A stretch of DNA of 64,000 bases from contig CP075495.1 of assembly GCA_021613535.1 (NCBI GenBank), forward strand, positions 124,001 to 188,000, in the 5' to 3' direction. The stretch comes from Adineta vaga (Eukaryota; Rotifera). The first letter of the stretch is position 1. Every line of letters starts with the position of its first letter. This document shows, in pieces, positions 1 through 11,019 of this stretch. The translations under genes and the position numbers were made by a program. The notes beneath the pieces are model-generated. The model was not told where the DNA came from. It ran no database searches and saw only the letters and a program-made list of their open reading frames with translations.

Positions 1-776
1 AAATCCATAGATTTGACTGCGATAAAAGTTGTAGAGATGAAAATTCTCTATCGAATGACGTATCTGATAAAAAAATTTGAATGGATCATAGTCCTCAAAA
101 CACGAATACTAGAAGAATTTTGAAGCTTACATGCTTGGTATGATTTCGCTAAAAATAGCTCGTAGAGTGTTGTAAATCTATCCGGCGATAATCTTAGTCA
201 TCTAGAAAACACTTTATGGTCACTAAATAGCCTTTTTCTCAGAAGAAAATCGAAAAAAAATTGAAAAACCGGTTTGAGACCCATCACTTGAGAGCCGACG
301 TTCGGGCAGTTCCAGCACTTTGTTTTTAATTTAAAGTATACCATTCAATGTAGAATGAGTCACTCTACTTATTGAATACTAACTTACTCAGGAAAACCGC
401 TTGTAAGATACTAAAAACAAAAAATCACTGAAAAAAAAAGCATTTTTGAAAACCTTTTTTTTCTGGTATTTTGGGTCTAGGGAAGTCAATTCAAGTTAGA
501 TCAAGATGAATTTTATAGCTATTGTACACTCACAAAATCTCTTCAAAATGAGATGCTCCCCAGCCCTCCAGGATTAAAAATGATAAAATGCGAGCATAAA
601 CTCGAAAAACGGTAAAAAATGACCATTTTTGGTCAAGTTTTTAGTTTTGGACCTGGATCTCCACTAGAGAAGCAATTTAAACAAAAATAAACTACCATTT
701 TGCTATCAACTCGATGCGCTCTTTCCAACGAGGGCATCAAAATCGAAATCCAAAAATTATGAGGTGCCAGCTATAC
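1..776. other. no gene recognised
   Basis: AT-rich sequence with poly-A and poly-T runs and no open frame that resembles a protein. It lies immediately downstream of the last readable exon of the minus-strand DUF3987-like gene, where the rest of that gene and its partner KDZ gene would be expected. It may therefore be unrelated repeat DNA that replaced them. This is an inference from position only. Confidence 0.4.
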
Positions 777-2527
777 CGAGTATTTTTGATGTAGCCTCTC
801 TTAATACATTCAGAACATAATTGAATGGCATATGACATTGCTTGACATAATCCAGCCAAACGAACTAATTTGTCGCTACTCTTTCGCTGGAATGCTCGCT
901 GTAAAGGTGTATACACTGGTTGTCCTTTTGCATCACGTTGTAATGATTTTTGATGTTCAGCATCAATAATACGACGAATACCATTGTAAGCAGATAATGT
1001 TGATCCATCTTGTTCAACATCAGCTTCTTTAATGTGAACAACAACACTCGGTTTTAAATTTGATATTGGCTCCGTTGCTGGAATTGGATTTGAAATCTTT
1101 TTTCTTGTTTCTTCTATATCCGGTGGAGCAGTAACTAAAAAAGACGAAAGATAAAAATATGGATGTGAATTAATAAAAACAATGAAAGAAACAATGCGAA
1201 GCTCGAACTCTTTCAAATACGAATCAAGCACTCGTCACATGCGACAGATTCGATGATTTTCTGTGACAATTCGATCTCAAGTTAAGTGTATTTACATAGC
1301 AGTTTGCAAAAGATATTAAACTACTCTCTCTCTCTCTAAACTAGCCAAAATTTTCATAGAGAATTATCGGATGACTGACACGCGATAAAAAACTCACTTA
1401 CTTTTGGTAAATCAGTTGGAGATTGATGTTCACCGAATACAAAAATTGGTTTGTATTCTGCTAATAAACGAAGTACGATCAGAATATGGACAATATTTGG
1501 TTGTACAGATAAAATTTCAGATGGTATCTTATTTGGAGTTTTATGAACCGATGTTGTTACAAATAAATATCGACTAATTGTACCGTCCGACATAATATCA
1601 CTATTGTATTGCCGACACACTGATGACAGCATGTTGCCAGTTGATGCTCCAAAGATATTTATGGAGCCACGTTTAATGAAAAACGATGATGATCCTGTTG
1701 TTCGAGATACATTTTTCATCACGTCATAACCTTGACATAATAGTTTAGATGCAACTGTTTTTACATCATTGTCAGTTGAACCAGCCATATAAACTCCAAA
1801 ACGTGTACTGATGACATCCAGTTCATCGCTTAAAATGAAAACGTTTTCCTAAAATAAAAAAAATAGAAAACTCTTAATGTATATCGTCCATGAATTTGAT
1901 ATCAACATTCTATAGAGTAATTAACTGTGAGGAGCTTCTACTAGTTTTATTTTCAATTTTTCACTAATCAAGTTCCATTTGCATCACTTACCCGTTTTGA
2001 AAGTCACTGGTATAATGATAGTTCGGTTTCGTTGTTGGCTATTAAATCGCTTGTACTTAAAATTTCTTTTCCATTGATAATGTCGACAATTGGTTTTGAA
2101 AAAAACGAAGGAAAGATTTTTTCTAACGTATTAATACTATTTTTGAAGACTCAGAATAAACCAGATTTATTTGTGCCTGAACAGTGAATAAGAATTAAAT
2201 AACGCATGAAACGAAAACGTAACCAAACTCACCAGGTTCACCGATCAAATGGGTAAATAAATTGATTGATGTAATATAGCTAGTACCATCGAGATTGTAA
2301 AGTTCCACTCCATCAAGCATCATAGCTGAATGTGCCAGCATACCAAATACAAATGGAGCAGTATCAACTCCTAATGCCTGATGTTGATCGAAAAAACGAA
2401 ATAATGCTGCTTGATTGAATAAACCAAAAACTGGCATGATTTCAAATGGAATTGGCTGAACATTGGTCAGTTTGACAATGTTTGAGCTGATTTGCACTGC
2501 ATATGGATCAGATTTCGTAGGTGGCAT
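777..2527 (-). pseudogene. DUF3987-like P-loop protein, decayed copy D
   Basis: Four exons can be read on the minus strand with GT-AG borders: 2527-2233, 2176-1992, 1848-1402 and 1134-777. Joining exons 1 and 2 gives a Walker A-like motif GEPGTNKS (N where the second G is usual). Exon 3 starts with ENVFILSDELDVI, the acidic box, and continues with INIFGASTGNML and a DGTISRYLFV strand. Exon 4 carries a helical KLVRLAGLCQAM segment also seen in copies A and B. These match the DUF3987 plan (P-loop, DE box, GA-T-P-like strand, DG..R). Exon 2 contains two in-frame TGA codons, at 2153-2151 and 2006-2004. No KDZ gene follows, unlike in the other copies, so this is a truncated remnant of a two-gene element. 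The biochemical activity of the family is not established. Confidence 0.6.
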
Positions 2528-4142
2528 ATCTAAAAAATAGCAAATTTTAATTCATCATTCGTATATGAATAATTTGACAGAAAAAAGAATTAAATTAAAC
2601 TATACTCGACACATGTTCTACGAGAGACTCATTTCAGAGTACGTCACTTGATTCAAAGTGACTTGTTAAAGCGCTATCATACCGACAATTAAAATATTTA
2701 TACGTACTTTCAATAAAAATTTAGTTGAGAACACACAGTAAAAATATCAGCAAATTCACCGTTGTAATTTAGAACTCATTAGCCCAAGAGATAATCTACA
2801 AAATGAAAAGACGAATTGACTATTAGAAATTCACATTACTTACTTGCTGTTTTAATTAAAGATCAATAGATAATTTTCACTTTTTCAATGTTTAATTTTG
2901 TTATAAGTTTGATATTTTTTAACTTTAGTATTTATCGATTTAAGTAGTTTTTTCTATAAAGATCAAAATTTTTTGAAATCTAAAAAAGAAACTAAATGAA
3001 TATTTGTGTTTTTCGTTTGCTGCATATATGTGTATATAAATTGTTTTCGAAACAAAAAAAAAGTTGTTTTCTAAACGCAAAATACTGGAAAATTTCCTAC
3101 TGCAGTTCATCTTCAAGAAAATAATTTTACAAAAAGCTTATTCCTACTGACGTTTGAACTATTTGAAATTATCTGTCTTTACACTTATAGAATTGTGATA
3201 ATTAATTACATATACAATGAACGCCCGTCATGTATATTGAATGAACAGAACGAAAAGAAACTGAACGTCCATCACGTATACGTAAGGAACTGAATGAGAA
3301 AAGAAGGAGAACGAAAGAAAAGAAAAATGTCTTTACACATATCATTCGCTCTTTACTTATAATTGAAAGAAGAATATATCCAGGAAAAAGAATAACATTC
3401 TGATTTTTGTATCGTTTGGTATAATGTAATATAATGTGTTTTAACTTATTTTAATATGATATACTGCATTATTTTCAGTAATTAGTACAGAGGGGTATAA
3501 TTATATGAATTAAACAAGTCGGTAGGAAACCGACTTGAATTCAAACGAATTTATATGTTTTTCTTGTTTATTTTATTTTTAATAAAAAAAAAGAATGAAC
3601 AAATGAATGAATGAATGAAGAAAAAAATGTCATCATTGATAAAATTCAACATCTTTTGAGCTAATTTCAATAGAAGAATCCTAAAAGAACTACACAAATA
3701 TGAAAGAATAAATTTCTACGTTGATTTCGAAATATTCCATTGATCTCGTTGTTTAAAAAGACTTGTAAGTAACTAGGCATGCAACGGTGACGGTGACCGT
3801 TCATCGGTCCACCGGGATGAACGGTGCACCGGTCCACGGAGATCACCGCTGGACCGGTGAACGGTGAACGGAGGCCTAGTGGACCGGTGAGATCAGTGGA
3901 CCGGTGAGCCGATGAGAATGTGATACCGGTGGACCAGTGGACCGGCAAGAAAGTAAGAGCGGTGAATTGATAAGATGTGAGTCTTCATCAACATTAACAG
4001 TATATAATCATTATGTTTGTGATAATTTCTTCCAAGTGTCATGACGTTTTCATTATACTTGTACATTTAGTCATTTTTCTCCGATAGAAATCCTTAATAT
4101 TTTGTGTTATATTGAAAGACATGAGATTTATTTCCATACTGT
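2528..4142. other. intergenic, no gene recognised
   Basis: AT-rich spacer between the DUF3987-like remnant and the LTR retrotransposon. Apart from the GGACCGGTG-rich repeat near 3.8-3.95 kb I see no coding signal. The upstream exon(s) of the minus-strand gene may lie just above 2540 but could not be identified. Confidence 0.4.
3778..3952. repeat. degenerate GGACCGGTGA / GTGACCG repeat
   Basis: About 175 bp of unusually GC-rich sequence in an AT-rich setting. It is built from variants of GGACCGGTG and GGTGAACGG in both orientations, so it can fold on itself. An open frame across it is a by-product of the repeat. Confidence 0.7.
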
Positions 4143-4426
4143 TGTTACAGGCGACACCTATCTCTTCATATTCTAGTCTTCTCTTTCTTTTCATTGATCT
4201 CGTCTTTCATCTCTCTCTCGACCTAGATCCTTTCTTTTGATGATATCATCTCTTTCTTCTCTTTATTCGTGATATATGTGTATTCACTTTTCTTTGTGTG
4301 ATTATATATATATATATGTTTTTCTCAGTAAAGAAGAAAAAGAGAAGAGAGTGGTGTGACGTGTGTGTGTTTTTTACATTTTTCTAAATAAACTACGAAC
4401 AGAAACACATTTGTCTCTCTAATATT
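4143..4426 (+). repeat. 5' LTR
   Basis: Starts TGTTACAGGCG; its first ~166 bp recur at 12036-12201. It contains a TATATATATATA run near 4305-4318 that could serve as the promoter TATA and an AATAAA-like AAATAAAC at about 4385 as polyadenylation signal. The 3' border is set by the putative primer-binding site that follows and is uncertain by a few bases. Confidence 0.75.
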
Positions 4427-4441
4427 TGGTGCCGTGACCGG
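4427..4441 (+). other. putative tRNA primer-binding site
   Basis: TGGTGCCGTGACCGG directly after the 5' LTR. It begins with TGG, the complement of a tRNA CCA end, and is the right distance from the LTR. I cannot assign the tRNA from memory; matching the 15-mer to the organism's tRNA 3' ends would decide it. Confidence 0.5.
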
Positions 4442-4718
4442 TTATTTTTATTATCCTCCGATAATAAAGATCTTACCGGAACTTAAATCATTCTTGAATA
4501 ACAACACGTTCAAGTAAGTCACATAATAACTTCTCTCCCGTTTGCCATTTCAGCAAGCCAAGAGGTATCCTTCGACGGAATAACCTGCTTCATTTACCAT
4601 TACAACGGCGTATAGTTTAAGAAGTTCACATCTTGATCCGGAATATACCGGCGACATACTGACCAGCACATCGGAACGTATCTTTAAGAAGGTAACGCTA
4701 CAATCACAAACAACTGAT

Positions 4719-5702
4719 ATGGGCGAATCAGAAGAACACGTACCAACTACACCTAGCAGTACATCAGGTTCAGCCATGATGATCTGCTATCGGGAATGTC
4801 TTTCAAATATGGTGAAATTCACCGGTAACGAAGAAGAAAAAATAACGAAATTCATTAGTAATATTGAACGAATCGGAAAAATGATAAACGCAAACGATGA
4901 TATCCTTTACTGCATGTGCACAGCTAAAATCGATGGCGAAGCCAAACGATGGTATGAAAACAACACGTCTCTGATCAATTGGGAACAATTAAAACCAGCA
5001 TTACTGGAACGATTTACAACACCCGATTCTTCGACGAAAATATTCGAACAACTGAAGGAACGCAAGCAAAGACCGGATGAATCAATCACATCATTCTATG
5101 ATACCATTACTAAATTATGTCATGATTATGATCCAGAAATGTCCGAAAAGATGAAGGTGTCATGGTTAGAGAATGGTGTGAAAGATTCATTGAAGATTCT
5201 AATCAAGCGTCAAATAAAATTACTAGCTGAACAAGCGCGCACAACAAAAGCATTTCTGAAAATCCCCAAGGGTGAACAGGAATTACAAGAGGAACGAGTG
5301 TCAGTTCCTGATCCTACACCATCGTACATGTCATACTTTACGAATACAGTCTCCAGAACAAAACCTCAAGCAGCAGAAGGACGACTCAATTTATCATCAT
5401 CGACACATACTAGCTTGCCGGACGGATCTAAGAATCAAATCCACAGTACTACACCACAATCGCGGTGGTCGGTACCTAAATCTCGATCGACAACATTTCA
5501 ACAATACGATCAATCAATGGCATCCAGAAACAACAAACCAAAAACAATAATGAAAAATTCCATGCGTCAAAGAAGCTCATGTCTCATATGCAAGCGCAAC
5601 AACCACCGATCAATCGATTGTTATTACAAAAAACCGACAGGATGTTACAAGTGCGGACAATCCGATCACCGAATTCGTGACTGTCCGACGGTTTTCTACT
5701 AG
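4719..5702 (+). CDS. gag: retrotransposon Gag
   Basis: 327 codons. The N-terminal half has the retrotransposon capsid pattern: AKRWYENN, then WEQLKPALLERF, then the LKERKQRPDESITSFYD stretch (about residues 75-130). The C-terminus carries two CX2CX4HX4C zinc knuckles in tandem: CLICKRNNHRSIDC (about 286-299) and CYKCGQSDHRIRDC (about 307-320). These bind nucleic acid in Gag proteins. The frame ends at TAG 5700-5702. pol is in the -1 frame relative to gag; the pol frame is open only from 5681, so the two overlap by about 22 nt, and the first pol-frame ATG is at 5735. Expression of pol could be by -1 frameshift near GGTTTTC at 5690-5696 or by reinitiation. I see no canonical X XXY YYZ slippery heptamer. 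Confidence 0.88.
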   Translation: MGESEEHVPTTPSSTSGSAMMICYRECLSNMVKFTGNEEEKITKFISNIERIGKMINANDDILYCMCTAKIDGEAKRWYENNTSLINWEQLKPALLERFTTPDSSTKIFEQLKERKQRPDESITSFYDTITKLCHDYDPEMSEKMKVSWLENGVKDSLKILIKRQIKLLAEQARTTKAFLKIPKGEQELQEERVSVPDPTPSYMSYFTNTVSRTKPQAAEGRLNLSSSTHTSLPDGSKNQIHSTTPQSRWSVPKSRSTTFQQYDQSMASRNNKPKTIMKNSMRQRSSCLICKRNNHRSIDCYYKKPTGCYKCGQSDHRIRDCPTVFY

Positions 5703-5734
5703 CTGGAACCCATGATGGTGGTAATTCCAGTAAC

Positions 5735-8700
5735 ATGAAACGAAATCCATCAACACCCAACATTCTCTCTCCACGAATATCAAGTCCTATCTACATTAAC
5801 GTACAAGTAAATAACAAACAACAACATGCCATTATCGATACTGGATCCGCAGTCACCATCATTAATCAACAACTATTAAAAAACATCTATCATAAGAAAT
5901 TCATTCCCAAGGAAAAATCACACAAATCAGCGAATTGCACAGCGATCAGCATTATCGGTGAAATCGAACTCGAAATTAAAATACAAGGATACAAAACGTC
6001 AATCTTAGCTGATGTCGCAACAAACCTAATCACAGATTTATTACTTGGGAATGACTGGATCCAAGCGAACAACATCATTATTGACTGTCCGAAACAATGC
6101 ATTTTTCTTAGTGATCATTACCATCGAATAGTAGCAACAGCGTCATTTATCGAACCACCCGACATCCAACTGCCAGTATTCTTACTCAACGACGCTACTC
6201 TTCCACCGTACTCAGAAACATGCGTCAATGTGAAAGCGCAATTACCTGATAATCCGACAGCCGAAGTACTATTCGAACCCACTCCAACTTTCTCTCTCAA
6301 ACAGATATTATTAACACATGCATTACTTACAATGGAAAATAACATTAGTGCACTTACCATCATTAATGCGACCGAGCGTCCACGGAAATTATCAAGGAAT
6401 ACAAAACTAGCACATATTAGTTATCAAAATATGCCAGGCAACTATATCATCGTACCCGTTTTACCAAGCACAAAACCTATTCGACAACCTAATCCAAAAA
6501 CTATTCGATTTGAGAGGAACACCCATCATCAGGAGAGTTCCTGTTCATCATCATCAACAAATCGAAAGAGGAAAGTCAATTTTACAGACACTTCTTGGGA
6601 ATCGAAACAACCTGTCAAACAACATCAATGCTACGTTTGTGAAGAAATATTCCTTACCAGAAACGACTTACAAGAACATCTGCGACGAAAATGCTATCCA
6701 CAAGATATACGAGAACAAATCGAAGAATTAACATCACACATACAAAACAAAGATCACCAACAAGCAATACAAAAAATCTTATGGAAATATGGCAAATTAC
6801 TTGATCTTCGTAAATCATCTATTATCATAGGAACGGTTCGGCATGCACTAGAGACTGGTAATCATCCACCAGTCTTCACTCCACCATACCGTGTCTCGTA
6901 CAAGGACGAACGGATTCGACAAGAGGAAATAAATAAGTTATTAAAACAAGGTGTGATCGAAGAATCAACATCTCCTTGGTCTTCACCGATTGTTCTAGTA
7001 CGCAAGAAGGATGGTTCAGTTAGATTCTGTATCGATTATAGAAAACTGAATGCCATTACGACGAAGGATGCATTTCCAATACCTCGAATCGACGACATCT
7101 TTGACCATTTATCACAAACCGGTTATTATACAACGATTGACTTCAAATCCGGTTATTTTCAAGTTGGTTTAGATGCGAGAGATCGTCCAAAAACAGCATT
7201 TTCAACCCGAGATCAACATTATCAATTTACAGTGTTACCACAAGGAGTTACGAACGGTCCACCAGCATTTCAACGTATTGTTAGTCAAATTCTCGGACCT
7301 ACAAGATGGAAATACGCATTAGCATATTTAGACGATGTCATCATATATTCACCAACTTTCGATCAACACTTAGTTCACCTGGATGATATTCTGAATCGAT
7401 TACACGAAGCAAACTTTCGTCTCAACGTTGGAAAATGCCACATAGCTCAAACATCGATCGATTATCTAGGTCATCACATCGAACACGGGAATATCAAACC
7501 GAACGCTGACAATATTCGTGCTTTATTGGAAACTCCTCAACCAGCAACAGCAAAGGAAGCATTTCGATTCGTCAAGGCAGCAGAATATTATCGAAAGTTC
7601 ATACCAAAATTTTCTATGATAGTACAACCTCTGTACAAGTATGCGCCTACTACGAAAGAACAACGATCAAACAAAATGCCAGCTGTACCCATTCAACTAT
7701 TAGACGACGAACTTCATGCATTCCATGAATTGAAACAAATATTAACAAATGACCTAATATTACGCATACCCGACGAAAATCTACCATTTAAAATTCAAAC
7801 CGACGCATCAAAAATCGGAATAGGAGCTGTCCTGATGCAAACCCATTCGAATGGAGATTTACCGGTAGCATACTTATCAGAGAAATTTACAACAACACAA
7901 CTGAACTGGCCCGCAACGGAACAAGAATGTTATGCCATTATACATGCAATTGAAAAATGGCACAAATATTTAGATGGACGTGAATTTATAATCGAAACAG
8001 ACCACAAACCTCTGTTACCATTCAACTTAAAACAGCAACTGAATTCCAAATGCGAACGATGGCGTTTGAAGCTGCAACAGTACAAGTTCACTATTCGATA
8101 TATCAAAGGAAAACACAGTACAGTAGCAGACTATCTATCACGTTCACCTTCAGACAACGCATCCGGCGATCTAGACGATTATGTTCCTACGAGATCGCAA
8201 ACAACACAAACCGAAAGCTCGCTGGTAACATCTATCATAACATCCGTCACCACCCGAGCTCAAATGAAACGACAACAACAAAACCAGAAGAACAACGATC
8301 ATCCGATCGATCAATCCCACGATGGACAACCGAAGAGGAACGATGACTCACTAGAAGACAGTTCCTGCGTCCAGAAGCATATTCAACACCAACAGCCGGT
8401 GGAGGTCGACAATCGAATCATACCGTTCACCCACGAACAACTCAAAGAACTACAGCATCAAGACGAAGAAACGAAACATATTACGATGAACATTGACAAG
8501 TTCGACGAATACTTTGTACAAGATGATATGTTAATGAAAAATTCAACACCACCAGTACCTTACGTACCCAAAGGACGTATTCGATCAGACATTATAAAAA
8601 TTTATCATGATACACCAGCAAATGGAGCACATTTTGGTCGAGATCGAACAACCCATAGGATTCAACAACGATACTTCTGGCCTAATATGATATCCGACAT

Positions 8701-9643
8701 ACGCGACCATATTAAAAGTTGCATTCCTTGTTTACAAAACAACCACACACGACGAAAGCCACCAGGTCTATTAAAACCAATCAAACCACCAGAAGGAATA
8801 TGGCAACTACTTACCATGGATTTTCATGGACCAATAGTACCAACCACAAAAAATGGAAACAGATACATCATCTCATTAACCGATGTCCTGTCAAAATTCA
8901 TCATTACAAAAGCAGTACGTGATTGTACCGCATCTACAGCAGCAAAATCCGTTACTGAAGAGGTGATCCTTAAATATGGAACTCCTAAATGCATTCTCAC
9001 CGACAATGGTACACATTTTACCGCTTCGATGATGACTGAATTATTCAAGAAAATTGGTGTTACTCATTTATACTCCACACCTTATCATCCGATGACAAAC
9101 GGACAAATCGAACGATATAATGCAACAATGGATGCAAAAATAGCTGCACTATCAAATGAAAATCGAACGAACTGGGATGAACAATTGCCTTTCGTTACAT
9201 TCAACTACAATACTAGTATCCATTCAACAACCGGACAAGTTCCATTCGAAATGATGTACGGTCGCTCACCGACATTACCCTTCGATCAACAACAACCCGT
9301 CGTTTCACTCACACAAGATCCACAACACGCTTACAAACTACAACAATACCTGTCGACATTAGCCGAACAAGCAAAAGACAATATTTTATATCGTCAGATG
9401 AAATACAAACAACGATATGATCGATATCGAACGAATCCGACACACAAAATTAATGATTTAGTACTCATCAAAACACTCTACCGTCGAAGCAAATTTGACA
9501 TTCGATACGAAGGACCATTCCGCATTATAAGACAATTAGGTACAAAAACATTCATCGTTCAACATGTAAAAAAACCGACACTTATCAAACAAGTTACAAT
9601 AGATGTCATCATATCTCTGTTTGAACGGAAAAACATGGACTAA
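5735..9643 (+). CDS. pol: Pol polyprotein (PR-zinc finger-RT-RH-IN)
   Basis: 1302 codons, uninterrupted. Aspartic protease: DTGSA at about residues 35-39 with LLLGNDW near 103. A C2HC finger CYVCEE...HLRRKC at about 300-321 lies between protease and reverse transcriptase. RT: FCIDYRKLN, VLPQGVTNGP and the active-site YLDD at about 531. RNase H: QTDASKIGIG near 687 and ETDHKPL. Integrase: HHCC zinc domain (H..H..C..C, about 957-998), catalytic D in TMDFHGP (about 1027), D in LTDNGTHF (about 1088) and E in GQIERYN (about 1123). All catalytic residues expected for these families are present. No chromodomain is obvious at the C-terminus. The element is probably translated and may be active, given near-identical LTR segments. 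Confidence 0.93.
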   Translation: MKRNPSTPNILSPRISSPIYINVQVNNKQQHAIIDTGSAVTIINQQLLKNIYHKKFIPKEKSHKSANCTAISIIGEIELEIKIQGYKTSILADVATNLITDLLLGNDWIQANNIIIDCPKQCIFLSDHYHRIVATASFIEPPDIQLPVFLLNDATLPPYSETCVNVKAQLPDNPTAEVLFEPTPTFSLKQILLTHALLTMENNISALTIINATERPRKLSRNTKLAHISYQNMPGNYIIVPVLPSTKPIRQPNPKTIRFERNTHHQESSCSSSSTNRKRKVNFTDTSWESKQPVKQHQCYVCEEIFLTRNDLQEHLRRKCYPQDIREQIEELTSHIQNKDHQQAIQKILWKYGKLLDLRKSSIIIGTVRHALETGNHPPVFTPPYRVSYKDERIRQEEINKLLKQGVIEESTSPWSSPIVLVRKKDGSVRFCIDYRKLNAITTKDAFPIPRIDDIFDHLSQTGYYTTIDFKSGYFQVGLDARDRPKTAFSTRDQHYQFTVLPQGVTNGPPAFQRIVSQILGPTRWKYALAYLDDVIIYSPTFDQHLVHLDDILNRLHEANFRLNVGKCHIAQTSIDYLGHHIEHGNIKPNADNIRALLETPQPATAKEAFRFVKAAEYYRKFIPKFSMIVQPLYKYAPTTKEQRSNKMPAVPIQLLDDELHAFHELKQILTNDLILRIPDENLPFKIQTDASKIGIGAVLMQTHSNGDLPVAYLSEKFTTTQLNWPATEQECYAIIHAIEKWHKYLDGREFIIETDHKPLLPFNLKQQLNSKCERWRLKLQQYKFTIRYIKGKHSTVADYLSRSPSDNASGDLDDYVPTRSQTTQTESSLVTSIITSVTTRAQMKRQQQNQKNNDHPIDQSHDGQPKRNDDSLEDSSCVQKHIQHQQPVEVDNRIIPFTHEQLKELQHQDEETKHITMNIDKFDEYFVQDDMLMKNSTPPVPYVPKGRIRSDIIKIYHDTPANGAHFGRDRTTHRIQQRYFWPNMISDIRDHIKSCIPCLQNNHTRRKPPGLLKPIKPPEGIWQLLTMDFHGPIVPTTKNGNRYIISLTDVLSKFIITKAVRDCTASTAAKSVTEEVILKYGTPKCILTDNGTHFTASMMTELFKKIGVTHLYSTPYHPMTNGQIERYNATMDAKIAALSNENRTNWDEQLPFVTFNYNTSIHSTTGQVPFEMMYGRSPTLPFDQQQPVVSLTQDPQHAYKLQQYLSTLAEQAKDNILYRQMKYKQRYDRYRTNPTHKINDLVLIKTLYRRSKFDIRYEGPFRIIRQLGTKTFIVQHVKKPTLIKQVTIDVIISLFERKNMD

Positions 9644-10218
9644 ATATATTTGGATTAATAAATCGAATTTTATATATATATATTAAACGTATGTATAACA
9701 CACGTGTTTACAAGCCATTCACAGTCTCTTCTTTTCTTTCCTTTCCTTTCCTTCCACTATGTATACATATATCTTCTTTCTTTCCTTACACCTATTCCAC
9801 CGTATACTTCTTCACTAGGATCTTTTATCTTTCCTGTCTATTCGAGTTCACCGCTTTACTACATATATAACAATTCTTTTATCTTCCAAATCGATCCATA
9901 TATTACGATCGAACATCTCACTTATCGAATCAGAATAACAAAGCGTTTTTCTTTTTATATGGAGGTATAGAGAATACCCATTTTATTATAGCCATTTTAC
10001 TCAAATGGGACGATGGCAGAGGGTTCATGTAAATCCTGAAGATATTCACTTACTTTTCACACTTTAGATATATTAGCTAATAATTGGACTCATTATATCA
10101 ACATACACCATCAACAAACACAATCAACAAACACCAACAAGGAAAGTTTTTTTTCTTCTCTCTCTCTTCTTCTTCGTTTTTCTTTGAATTTGTTTTATTT
10201 ATATTCAGCATAATCAGG
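9644..10218 (+). other. pol-ORF3 spacer with putative splice acceptor
   Basis: About 575 bp without a recognisable protein. Just before the ORF3 ATG is a long pyrimidine tract (CTTCTCTCTCTC...TTTCTTTG) ending in TTTATATTCAG at 10208. This is a good 3' splice site, consistent with ORF3 being expressed from a spliced subgenomic RNA. The matching donor was not identified. Confidence 0.5.
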
Positions 10219-11019
10219 ATGGACCGAAAGAGTTCATGCTCAAGAAAATATTATAATGATCGATATATTCCACCATTAGAAGAATTATTGCGACGAAATG
10301 AACGATGGAACCCGAAGAAAGCAAAAAAAGAACGTGAATTACAAGAATTATGTCGACAAGGAAAATTAAAACCATTCGAACAACCAAAAAATTATTCTCG
10401 TTATTATATTCATGAAAAAACCGACATGGAAACAATGGATAAATTAATCGATGAAGCAAAATTAACGTTTAATTATACATTGGATACAGAAGGCGATGCA
10501 TACAATCGAATCTCAGCAGCAACAATTCAAGTCGAATTCATTCGTCCAAATTCACCATCTATTGTTATAATAATAGAAGTGAATTATTTACCACCAATCA
10601 GCTCGCCGTTATTTACAAAAATTCGACAATTATATTCGATTATTTTCACATCGAACAATCGTATTTATGCTTGGGGTTACGTAGCTGACGAATTAAAATC
10701 ATTTATGAATTTGAATTTGTTTAGTGGTCAAATCAAAGCAGATGGCGTCAATGTTCAAAATGAATATGATCGATATGAACTATATGGTCTACAAGCTGTG
10801 ATCAAATCTACATTCGGCCAGTATTTAGATAAAACAGCTACACTAGCCAAATGGTCATGTGGTATCGATCGTTCTCTCGACACATATAAGCCGAAATACG
10901 TCCATGGTCGAGAATATGATTATCGTGTACAGGAAGAAACAAAATATCGACATATGTTAGAAGAATATGCGATTAATGATGTTTTCGCTGTTACAAAAGT
11001 CGCTTATGATATGAATTAA
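10219..11019 (+). CDS. ORF3: DEDDy-type 3'-5' exonuclease-like protein
   Basis: I chose the ATG at 10219 because it directly follows a strong splice acceptor; an upstream in-frame ATG at 10084 would add a low-complexity leader. Exonuclease motifs: LDTEGDAYN (Exo I, D-x-E) followed by ISAATIQVEF; WGYVADELKSF (Exo II, D); and YAINDVFAV (Exo III, YxxxD), which gives DEDDy. Such enzymes trim RNA or single-stranded DNA 3' ends. ORF3s of this type are known from bdelloid LTR elements and from Athena Penelope-like elements (Rodriguez, Kenefick and Arkhipova 2017, recalled, not checked). A TAA at 11017-11019 ends this frame, but the same frame stays open for another 254 codons, so the protein may originally have been longer. 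The role in the retrotransposon cycle is unknown. Confidence 0.7.
   Translation: MDRKSSCSRKYYNDRYIPPLEELLRRNERWNPKKAKKERELQELCRQGKLKPFEQPKNYSRYYIHEKTDMETMDKLIDEAKLTFNYTLDTEGDAYNRISAATIQVEFIRPNSPSIVIIIEVNYLPPISSPLFTKIRQLYSIIFTSNNRIYAWGYVADELKSFMNLNLFSGQIKADGVNVQNEYDRYELYGLQAVIKSTFGQYLDKTATLAKWSCGIDRSLDTYKPKYVHGREYDYRVQEETKYRHMLEEYAINDVFAVTKVAYDMN

Noticed and set aside
3667-3948. Open frame of 93 codons on the minus strand
   Set aside because: Runs through the GGACCGGTG repeat; composition follows the repeat and no domain is visible.
9704-9970. Open frame of 88 codons after pol
   Set aside because: Pyrimidine-rich low-complexity translation (F/Y/S/P) in the spacer before ORF3; no env-like features such as signal peptide, cysteines or furin site.
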